64,000 nucleotides of DNA, from positions 3,741,501 through 3,805,500 of the forward strand of contig JADANN010000032.1 in assembly GCA_018806985.1 (NCBI GenBank), written 5' to 3'. Of this stretch, positions 25,101 to 37,100 are shown piece after piece. This DNA is from Angiostrongylus vasorum. Taxonomy: Eukaryota; Nematoda; Chromadorea; Rhabditida; Metastrongylidae. Below the pieces are notes generated by a model. That model made no database searches. It was given only the letters and a program-made list of their open reading frames with translations, and was not told the DNA's origin. The translations under genes were made by a program, and so were the position numbers. Numbering within the stretch: the first letter of the stretch is position 1; each line of letters begins with the position of its first letter.

Positions 25101-28100
25101 CGAATTGTACTATTGTATCGACGTGTTATTCGTCAATAAATGCAATTTTCATGACGAGCGATGAACAAGACAAAAAAGGAAAGTGTGTCACTGAATTTGA
25201 ACTCGACTGAGAAGCTCAACCCTAAGAAACGTACACCATTAACACTGTAGAGCTTCTGAGCGCTTTCTTGTCGTCGCTGGAGATCTTGAACCGACCCTTC
25301 AAAATGTGACAGGCGCCGTTTAACATTGACATTCTTCGGCACGTCTTTGCCAACTATCGTCGATGAATGTGGTGGTAGATCGTAGATTTTATCCCATTCG
25401 TTCATACCTTCAAAGGCAAATCATTAAATATTTACGCGTGGTATTAGCGCTTAAAGGTAACTTGTTATTTTTTCGGATTTTTTTAACTTCGATTTCCTTC
25501 TCGTCCGTGTTCAGCTGAAATTGACATTTGATACTTTTGCAGAACAAATGCAAAAAATCCCTCACTAATATGTTTGTGTTTTCCTCTAAGAAAAAAAAAT
25601 TTCGGACTATATCTAGTTCAACGCTTGAGGACGAAAGGTCATTCATAAGGCTACAAATCAAAAAAGTGGGAGATTATGGTTCGCAGAAATACGACCTTCA
25701 TCCAGCCGACGGTAGTTATTCTGATGAATGATTTCGACGGTGTCCTCAGGACCGTGATGGCCACCATCAACCGTTGTCAAAAGACCTTGCGATGAAATTG
25801 ATCTACGTTTCACTACCTGAAAACTTTTCAGTCTAGTACCACTTTGTTAATTGTCGTATTATAACCTTCATTATGACTATAATTTTATTAATACGTGCTT
25901 CTCTAAGTATCACCTGAATAACCTGTCGTTGCGTTGATGGTCGAGTGACTCGAGAGGGCGCCAGCAAATCATCCCTTTATTCCTGTCGCATGTAAGAGCA
26001 GCCCAGTGGATTCTGCCCGATCCAGAGATTTGTTTCTTTTGTGAAAAACTTTCACCATTGGGTCGATGGTCTTCCTGCAGTGCATTTAACATCTCGAGGA
26101 ATCCACTCACCAAGGGTTCTTTTCCATCGTCTGTCATTCATACGCATTACATGTCCGGCCATCTCATCTTCAACAGCTTGGAGCATAGAACGACATCTTT
26201 AATTTTGACCGTTGACATGGGTCGGAGTTTCAGATCCCTTCCCTCAGTTTTGTGACACGGGATGCTCCTACCATCGCGTTTCGAATGCGTGCTCAATAAC
26301 ACTGAGTGGTGTTTCACTCTGCTTAGGTAGCGACCAGGTTTCTGAGGCATACGTTAAGGCAGGAAGTATCGTGGAGTCGAGAGGTGGGCACGGAGTCGGG
26401 TGTTCTCTGTTCTCTTCACTACATCCCGATGCTGTTGAAAGCTTTCCAAGCCGCTCACCTCCTACTGCTTAACTCTGGAGCAAAGTCGTTCAATATGTTA
26501 ATTTCCTGACCTAGATAGAACTGGAGCATGCGGAGATATTCGTTCCGTTGAGCTTAAATGGGGCATACTTAACCAATCCGTTCCTCATAAACGTCGTTTT
26601 TTTGAGATTTAGTAGGAGACCAGTCTTTCCACAAGCCTTATCAAAGTCGACAAGTATTCGTCCCGCCTGGCTAATGTTTGGTGTTACAAAAAAGAACTCA
26701 TCAGCAGAGAGAGAATGGTGTAATTTCCGACCTTCGATTTTCACTCCCACGTTGTTCCATTCCTCCCAACGGTTTACCACCTCATCGTGGCTGGAAGATG
26801 TTCCTGAGTGTCGGGCTGCGATGTACAGCTGGGGAATTTATCTCCCCAGCAGGGTCTTCCAAGCGGAGAACGAGCCCGGCGATTCACCAGGATCCATTAC
26901 TATCCTAGTATTAAAGTCACATAGTGGCAAATCTCCCTCTGATCTACAAGGGCGGCGGCTGCCTGTAGTAGTGACAACCTGGAGCAGAGTTTGGCCAGGC
27001 TGACCTCGGGACTCCAGGGAAATACAATGACTAAACCAGCAAAACTCCGAAAAGGAGATTACGCTGGGCACGCACAACCAGTGAGGACAGGCCGTCCAAG
27101 TGTCCAAGTCAGTTGTTCCATTTCAGCGTTCGCATGACGTTATCGATAACAGCGGCAAATGATTTTGGCGAGACGGTATCGCCTTGCCTAACACCTCCTT
27201 TGAGGTCGACGTTAATATTAGCGTAGAATGGTGATATCTTTGTTGTAGAACTTTTATATAGCACATGAAGAATCTTTATACACTGAGTAAAGGTTTCTGG
27301 CTGTCCAGGACTTCCATGACTGCTTCGACCTCATCTGAATCAAAAGATTTCTTCAGATTGATGAAAGTGAGAAAGCCGTCTCTTGTATCCTCGTGATACT
27401 TCAATGAGTCTCGTTATCGTGTGGATGTGGTCCATTGTACAGATTTCTTTTCATAACTCTGGTTGCTCACATGGCTCTTCTTCGTCCAGTGTTCTGTAAA
27501 TCCGGTTTGAGATGACTCGAGTAAAAAGTTTGTAGATGACATACAATAAGCAGACTGGGCGGCAGTGGTCAGTATCGTGGAGATCACACATTTATAAGTT
27601 TATCCACATATTCAGTGCTCGAGATAAGTTTAGCAATGCGGTTAGACGTGCGCTACAATACACACATTGTCATATGTTCAACTGCTCACCTCGAACAAAC
27701 AAGCCCAGAATCCCACTGGGGGTCGGCATATTGGTACCAGACTAGTCCGGGAACATGGAACACTATGATGATAATCAGGTGGCGCCCAGAATTCATTATA
27801 TAGGTTAAATATGCATTCAATCGCTTCTGCGACACAATGAGCGAAGTCGAATGCATAGCAAGTCCTTAAAGGATTACTCAACGCCGAACACTTTACGCTT
27901 TTCATCTTTTGCAGTGGTCAAGTGTACGCTTTCAGTAGATACTACGCCAATTGACATCCAAAAAAAAATTCTTTTTTCCTACTTACCACTAAAGTATTAC
28001 CGATTAACTTACATCAACCTTCTTAAAGAGATCCTAAATAAAGGAAGTTAAATTTGAAGGTTCATTTCCAACAGTGAGGTATCGTTCACATATAAATTGA

Positions 28101-31100
28101 AGGCTTAGTTGACCTAAGGTAACTACTAGGTCCATTGAAACCTTTTGTATGGCAGGGGTTTTCTTCGTAAGTAAATCCTTAACAAAACTACTTCGCTTAT
28201 CTTTTCTCTAAACGTTTTGTAGCAACAAATGGTTTTTTTCATAAAAAAGTTGTCTGTTAAGGGAATCGTTACAAAAAGGAATACTGCAATACCTTGATTG
28301 CGTTTGGTGCATGCGGATAGAAACCGCCGCTTGGTGCTCTTCGTTCTTTTCGAAATGCTGGTTTCGGTCGATGACTTCCATCAGGTGACGGCTGAAAATG
28401 ATCAGTGATGAATGTTATGAATCATTTTTCTTTCTTCGATTAACAAACAACTCCACCAACCTGTATAACATATCTAGTTTGTCGCTTTGCTGCCTCGTCA
28501 AGCGGTCCAGTTCCGGTTCCTCTTATAGGTGACGACGGAGGACTGTTCATTGGCGTGAAGTTTTTCTGTTCTCTTTTGTAAGCTGGATCGTTAACAACTG
28601 GAATCCATCGATGCTCGGCGTTATCAGCAGAACGAGAAATAACTGAAAATTGAAGAAGTACGACTTTTAAGAAGTTGTTTCTTTTGGAAATGGAAGGAAA
28701 ATAAGGGACATTGCATTTATTCTAGGCAATTTTACCTTGATTGTAATCGTTTTGTGCAAACTCCAGGTCGACAGATACAGCTCTCGGAAATGAAGGCCAT
28801 ACGTAAGGTTTCTCTAGAGGCGGTTGCCATCGACGGCCGGTCCTCACAATTTCTGGTTCTTTTTCAGGCTTTTCGACAAAAGCCGCTCTACGCTAAAGGA
28901 TAAACTATCCTGGCCGACAAGATAACGATCTGAATTATTACGGAATAGTGTAAGAGAGTTAACCTTCAAGATGTCAACATGGTACTGATCCTTCTCCAAT
29001 AGTTGATCGCTAGTTAGAATTTCGTTCTTCGCTACCTAAAATACTAGAAATGCGCCAAATTAATTCAACACTAGATACTCTAATGGGCCGATATAGAATG
29101 AGTCATGTTCGGTTCATATCTAGGAAAAACGTTTCCAAGGAGTCTTATGTGATTCATACCGTACCTGGCCGTCGCTTTACAGCCCAACGCTTGGAGGTGT
29201 TACTGCAATACACGATTTCGGCTCGATCCTCGCCTTGAAGAACCGAGCCGGCGGTCTCTATGAGGTCGATGAATTGCTACAAGACCACTCTGGGAGAATA
29301 CTTACTTGACACTTGAACGGCCCGTCCTCACTGGTTGTGCAGCCCCAGCATTATCTCCATTTTTCGGAGATTTGCTGGCTAAGCCATTGTGATCCCCCTG
29401 GAATCCAGAGCTCAGCCTCGCCAAACTCTGGCCCAGGTCCTCACCACCACCGTAGCCCTTGTGGAACAGAGAGAAATTTGCCACAATACGACTTTGATAC
29501 CAGGACGGTGGTGGATCCCTCGTATTGATTTACCCTTAGCTGGGCTTCCTGATGGAAACGGCGGACTCCTTCTCAGCTTGGGGAACCCTGCCAGGGGATG
29601 AATCCCCCTGCTGTACATCGCAGCCCGACACCCGGGAACACCTCCCAGCCACGATAAGGCGGTAAACCGTTGGAAGGTATCTGAGAGAATACGTCCAGGA
29701 AGTCCAAGTCTCTTTTTTGCTACTTCATGACTCTTTTTCACAGTGATTTTTTTAAAAAATTTCATTTTCATTTGTAGATTTTGAAAATTACCAAAGAAAT
29801 GGAACTGACGGATTCCGTTTGATGATATTTACAGTATAAGAAAAAAGTTTTCCGTAACTGGTAGAAATTCCTTGTAAAATTGTCTTTTGTTTTAAAAAAA
29901 GAACAATTGAGAAGACGCTTTCGTTGCATCTAACAGTCACCTGCCGCGGCTTTTCAACAGTATAGGTTCGCTTCCAGGTGCTTTGAGGTGGTGCGGAATC
30001 ACGATTCGATCGTTCGTTGGACACTACCGATATCGGTGTGGTTTCATAGACCCGCATTCGAGAAGATTCTTTGCTGAAATCCTAAAAAAGGAACAAACTG
30101 ACTCTAATAATCTGCAATATTCATTATCTTATCATCATTTGATAATGAAACTAACTAGGGAAGGGAAAAAACTGTGAACCTGATAAAAACGTATAAAACG
30201 TACGCGCACCATTTTTCCTTATATTGAGAGATTACATTCCATTCCTTTGGAAAAACTTCTTAGAACTTTCGTGGAGTTTTTACATCATTTATTTCTTTCA
30301 TTGGGAGTCCTATCATTGATTCAGAAACTGGTTCAATAAGGAAAACATTGAAAAACATCGTCGTCAATCTATTAAATCGGAAAAAGTGGACTTCTGATAG
30401 TGATCCTTCCCTTAATACAGTGTTTTCATAGCCAAATCAGCCAGTCAGGCAGAAGACTCTCACAGTCGTCCATTTCTTCATATAGTCTTTTCCTTGTTAT
30501 TTTAGCTTTCATTCATATTCTGACAGTAATCCGTTCGTTCAATCAGATTTTCCCGGTCAACTAGTCAGCCAGATTTTTACCTGTTGATAGGAGTCGATCG
30601 ACGATGGACCTTCGTCAAGTGCTGATGATCGACGACCGTCCTCCAACGGCTGATGTTCAAACGACGTCGTGATGTCGTTATCAATGAATAGAACCGGTGA
30701 ACCGACAGCATTCCGTTGTTCGTAAAGACGTTGCTGCTGTATTTCCATCGCTCGCATCTAAAATACAAAGCCTAGTCGAATAAAATATATATCTGAGGTA
30801 AAGAGAATTTAATTTTTGATCCGATGAGCCATAAATAGAGCACTTTGTGATTTGAGGACGTACCAACAACAATATTTAACACAATACTGACAAAATGTCA
30901 TAATGATGTTGAGATATTTGCAAAACTCCGGACCGCAGGTGTCTACGGTGGGGATCAAACGCGCTATTACCCTTTCCGTTTGCTAATGCGTTCACCACCA
31001 CGCCATGCGGGTCTGTCGTTTCGCTTTTTTTCTCAACTAGTTTTCTATCTACCAGTGCCATCAGCAATCACCCGTCAACAGGATTGATCTGGTTACCACA

Positions 31101-34100
31101 AATCGGCAATGTGCCTGGTTAATTAAGTTGAGGCTGTGTCCATCTGGAACGGAAAGGGTAACACCGGGTTCGATCCCCACCGCAGACACCTGTGGTCCAG
31201 AATTTTGCAAATATTTCAGCATCATTGTCGTTGTATTTTACATAATACCATGTCGTAAAAAAATTGTAACAGGCAGTAAATAAAAAATTAACACTGAGAA
31301 AATACTTCTGAAATGCTAACGAGAGTACGGTAATCAATAGTATCACCTAATCGAAACATATTTGTCTCCTACTGGACAAAATCCAGTTTGCTCAACCAGC
31401 TCCTCCCTTTTTGAGAACACGACCTCTAGCAAAAAACTGCGTAAAAGCCGAGCAGTGTGAACTAAAGAATCAGAAACGTTTCTTTTCAGAAAAAAGAAAA
31501 CGTTCCTTTTTGGCAAAGGTCTGCAGAGTTTGAACGGTTTTGTTTCAATTTTAACTTATTACTTACTGCCTACTCTTTTTAACGGCAGGGTATATTGCGA
31601 AATATAACTCTAATGATGCTGAGATATTTGCAAAACTCCGGACCGCAGGTGTCTGCGGTGGGAAACAAACGCGCTACTGTCCTTTCCGGGGAGTAACGCG
31701 TTCACCACCACACCATGCGGGACCTTCGTTTCGCCTGTCTCTCGGCTAGTTCTATCGATCTTTTGCCGTCAACAATCACCCGTCAGCGGGATTGATCTGG
31801 GGAGCCCATAAGTTAAAATTGTGATTATAACTGCAGCCTCAGCTTAAGTGGGTTCGTTGCCGATATGGGCTCCTCAGATCAATCCCGCTGACGATAGACT
31901 GCTGACGGCAAAAGATCGATAGGGACTAGCTGAGAGACAGGCGAAACGAAGGACCCGAATGGTGTGGTGGTGAACGCGTTACTCCCCGGAAAGGACAGTA
32001 GCGCGTTCGTTTCCCACCGCAGACACCTACGGTCCGACGTTTTGCAGATATCTCAGCATCATTAGGGTTTTATTTCAATTAATAAAATTTGAGGTGAGTG
32101 ATTATTAGACACGCCGTCCCGTAATGCGCTCATGGCCAATGCTTGAACCTCACCTGTCTGCTTTAGAAGAGAAGACTAACTTACTAACCAGTACCGAGGT
32201 TAAAAAAAACTTGCTGCGAGAAATTCCTACTTCATTACGAACCTGCTTTGTCATCGACACCAATTTTTCTTCTTCATGTCGTCGCATTGCTTCTTCTTCC
32301 ATATTTTTCTGTCGACGATATTCATCAATTCGATCCGGATCTGCGTATGTGGGATTTTCTTTTCATATTTAGCATAATTTTACAGCGGTCTAAGATTCGT
32401 TGAAACCTATAGGGCCAATCGCGAATTTGTTTTCATCTCGTGCAGTTTTAGAAAGAAGAAAAAGTAGCAGTAACAGACGCTGCAGGGTAAAGCCACAGCA
32501 TGACATTATGAATATGACAATCGAAACTACCAAAACTGCTTACCAGTCATGGTTTTAGGAATGACGGATTGTGAACGGGGAGTTTCTCCAGATGGTGGTG
32601 GCCAGATCACAACCAGTGATGAGTCCTGTAATACCGTGAGCCAGTCCGAAGTGTTTTCATTTGGGCTTGTTTTGGTTACTTTCGTTTTTTTCTTTTTGAA
32701 GGGTTCAATGGTCGGATCATCCGACTAGCAAGCAGTCACTAGCCATCCTACTAAAGAAGGAAACACTCAGCCAGACACGCACGGCTGACGATCCAGACTT
32801 TTCCCCATCGATGAGCACAAAAATACTCATCGGAGATTAAATTGACCGCCCAGTTCGATTTTAAACCGCTTTTTATTGAAAACATTGTGAAGACACAATG
32901 GTGCTGAGATATTTGCAAAACTCCGGACTGCAGGTGTCTGCTGTCTGGTGATCCCCGCCGCAGACCGGAGTTTTGCAAGTATCTCAGCACCGTTGAGGCT
33001 GCATTTCACACCACACACTGCCATGAAAAAAAGAAAAGGCAGTAAATAAAAAGTGACTACATTGCGAAAACAGTTGTTCCAAACGCTTTTTTGGAAATTC
33101 CACCTAAATTTGAATTGAAATCAATTAAATCAATTTAAAAATTTTTTTTTATAAATGTCAATGAAATGTGACTAACTGTTATTAAACAGTGGTTTTTTAA
33201 GCGTTTGCATCGGGGTGGCACGAAAACTTGTAGACATTCTTGGATTGCGACTCCTAATTCTCAGGTGGCATTAAACCTCGGACTGAATTCTCACTCAACG
33301 TATCCTCTACAGCCTTCACGAATGTTACCACGGTTACTGTAGTGTCATTTTGACAACTTTTCTCATCAGAGCAACATTAGCAGTAGTTCATTTTCGGCAT
33401 TCTTCTTGGTATCTCTAGTATTTTCTTCGTCAGAATTGTTAAGAATATTTTTCTCATTCAGTAGGAAACAACCGGTAGGTCTAAAGTATTTCAGATATGA
33501 AGTGTCGGGAGTTCATCTCACTTTGAAGTGTGAAAGTTCCGCTTCTGAAGCGGAAATCGTTCTAGTTTCAGCCAATGTTGTCGGATTGGCGAATTGTTCT
33601 TCTGAATAATCTTTGTCACCGGTGGGACCTCCATAGGAAAGTGTGCCGTCAATAGATCTGAAATAATTGCTTGGTTTTTTTTGAATACTATCATTCATTT
33701 AACCTTAGCATTAATGAAATATATACTTTGTATTCATAAGCTTACATGCGGTTGTGACGAAAGAACTATTTATTGTGGCTAACGCTTTCTCTACTTCACT
33801 TTTTTCCAGAGCAACAGTGATCGAAAAAAGAACTGTGGTCATTCGGTGCGAATCATTGTGGTATCACAGCATCACTAATTCTACTTCTACCAATAGTTCT
33901 GGAGATGACTCTACACAGTGCGATACAGTAGTATTTGCGGCAGAAGGCGACGTTTTTGGAATTTCTCTCTTTCACAGTGGATTTTGTTATGTGGTTGTAC
34001 CTGGAGATATTGGTCTCGTCAAGCTTGAAGAATGGCCCGTTGAAGGATGTGGTGGGCTGTTTAGTTTTGACCGGTGCTCGACTTCGTCGATGTTTTTCCA

Positions 34101-37100
34101 GATTTTCTCTCATAATTCGAAGTCTCTCCTGCTCAGGAAGTTCGTGGAATTTTATGCTCTTCGATCTTTGAGACTGGTACGTTTCTTCGGATCCCTAAAC
34201 TTTCACTTTTCCTTCAATCTTCGTCGTAAAATTTTTTGACCTCCATTTTGAACCTAATAATTGCTGCTTGCAAGAAAGAAAAAACTCGGACAAGGTCTCC
34301 TCCTTTTGTGTCCCTTTAATAGAATCGTTTCATCTTAGTGAAATTCTATTAGTATTTAATGAACACAATCTCAAGACGCTAACACTTAAGATTATTTTCA
34401 TTAGATACTAATACTGTAGGCCGGTTTGCCGATTTCAAAAGGATGAAAGGTTTGGTGAGTATGGGGGGGTGTTATCGAACCCATGCGAATTGCAGGGCAC
34501 CTTTAACCACAGCGCTACACGCGCATGTTGTGATTGTATTTCACATAATACCTTGCCATGAAAAAAAAACAGTAGGCAGTAAATAAAAAGTTTTCATTGT
34601 AAATCTATGAGCTTCTTTTTTTCACCGTAAGAAACTAGTTCAATTGGGACTAAGATATCGAAGTAAAAATTTTTTTGCACCATCAGATCTTAAGGAAAAT
34701 CGATAACCGTACCTGTGATGCGGACGTCATCGGTGAGTCGCTGTGTTGTTCAATTTGATCGAACTTCGTTGATCTGGAATTATTCCTTTGAAAACTACCC
34801 AGATTGATTTTCTACAGATCACCTCACTACCACAACAGGTGTGGCGTGGAATTAAGCGCGAAGTTTCATGCGACGTAATAAGTCTGACGTTCAATTTCTT
34901 TACTTTCACGTATTAGGCTTCATATTTCTCTGACGTCGGAGAATTCCCTATCAAGCTTATTACTGATTGGTGAGAAAACTGATTACTAGTACAAATTAAT
35001 CACACGATTCTTCACAGCATTAATCAATAGATCGACGATTTTTCATTGTTGAATGAGATGGATGATCAGCTCTTGAAATTCGTGTGGACCTTACCCTTTT
35101 TTCCGATTAGGCCAGCGTCGTTTTTCTAACACACATCCCCAGATTGGGTGCTACTGCGCTATCTGGTCGTCATCTACCACAAATCCATTGCCGACGTTTG
35201 CGGACCAGTGAGAGGTCTGACGCCATTTTTATGACGTGAGGTTTCCTTCGATACCATCGGTGGCGATCCGTTTTTTGCAGACGAAATGAGGTCAAAGTTT
35301 CTTATCTTGCTTGAATAATCTGGTAGCAACTTGAAGTCTAGAAGGAATGGAGGGCTTAGTTTACCCGGGTGTGAGATCGAACAAAGTACGACGTATGTAT
35401 TTGCAGACGCCTCTAACCAATACGCTAGACGAGCTCCATTAATAAATCTGTTATGCAGTATATCTCAGAAATTTAGGTAAGAATGAGAATGTTGTCGGTC
35501 GTAGTTCCGCACCAGAGTTAGAGATGGAAACAGCGGAAAACTAGCCAGTATGCAAACTGAAATGAATTACAAACAAAGCATGAAGCTCAGCGTATTTCAG
35601 GCTAGGTGTTAATAATGAATATTAAACCGGCATTGAAAAACGGTCTAAGGAAGATGTATTTTGACAAAGTTCTCTAAATAAAGTACGATAAGAACTTTAA
35701 ATTCGTCCGGTAAGGAAACCATTTCGATCGATAACCAATCCCCTATTGTTTGTATTTGACGAATTTTAGAGCTATTGTATCGAACTATGAAATATCCTCT
35801 TGAATGCTGAATTTTCGAATATCCTGGTCCCAAATAAATACAAGAAATTGTAATTCTTCGTATTCTTGTTTAGCAAACACGAGGTGTTATTTTTTATTCT
35901 TTATTCACGAACAAGCTGACGTTTCGGCGGATTTCGCCTTCCTCAGAGCCGCTTTCTATGAGGCTTCCACTGAGTATGACGCGTGAAGACCAACCGCACA
36001 AAATTCACATAGAAGCGTCCTCGTGTTTGCTCAACAAGAATACGAAGAATTACTTGATCAATGCCGAGGTTAATATGGGAGTTAATACAAGAAATTTTTT
36101 TAATCGGTTGGCTAAAAATAGCTCAGAACTCGATTTTTGCTACAACTTGTTGGATTTCCTGAGCACAAGGACTTACGGTAACATTGGTAGGTAAAGTAAC
36201 CGAATTGATAGGAGCTACGAAAGACGATTACAAAACTACTGGGAACATTTCACTAACCTATAGTAATTTTGCTTGATGATCGACTTCGGTTCTCGTGTTG
36301 GAGACGGACTCATCAGTCGTTCTGGATGTGTTTCTCCAAAGGGAACACGCGAGGCGTCCTAAGCGGCGGAACATTATAAGCATAAGCATCTTCGTTTCTC
36401 GAAATTCTTCAGAGTTATAAACGAGTTATCCTAATAGTATTGAGTACATTGGTTCAGTAAAGTACGCTTAGTTTTGCTAACTACTGAGTGGTTAGATACG
36501 TACGTATGAATTTGTAGCACCACTTAACGGTTCGTTCGTCGTTGGTGTAGACACATTCACTGCGATGAGTGAAGGAGGTATCTATAATGAATATAAAGAA
36601 ACATTATAACTTTTCTAGCACACAGTTTCTCACTTTTCAATAAAAAATCGAAAAATTGCAGAAAAGCGAACGAGATTTTCAACCACATTTCCACGAGGGA
36701 TAGACCTATGACACGGTCTAATCTCGTGAGAGTCCCTTTGCTTATCAGCTCTCAAAAAACATTAAAAGTAAAAAGCGTTATGCCAAGAATGTGATGCTAT
36801 CCGTGTCCATTGAGCCAGTAAAAACCAACTGAACACTCTCGCATATGATAAAAAAGGAATTCATTTCACCTATGTCTACTCGAGCTAATGGAATGGATTA
36901 ACGGTTCTATAGAAAACACAGGAGAACATTTCTATGATCTCGGTATCCTGGTTTATAGCTGTTCTGGTGCAAGAAGCTATGAAGTGGTAAAGTAAGTAAC
37001 ATAATCGAACCCTAGATTTTTTCGTCACGTTTTTCCGATGGTGCCTTCTGATGATTTAGTGGCTGTGAAGATGGCCTATGAGCTGGTGGAGAAGGTGGTG

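Noticed and set aside
26548..27003. 151-aa plus-strand frame
   Set aside because: Runs antisense through RTE coding pieces and into a SINE-D.
33754..34239. 161-aa plus-strand frame
   Set aside because: Antisense shadow of the minus-strand exon 34001-34173, whose splice phases fit both neighbours.
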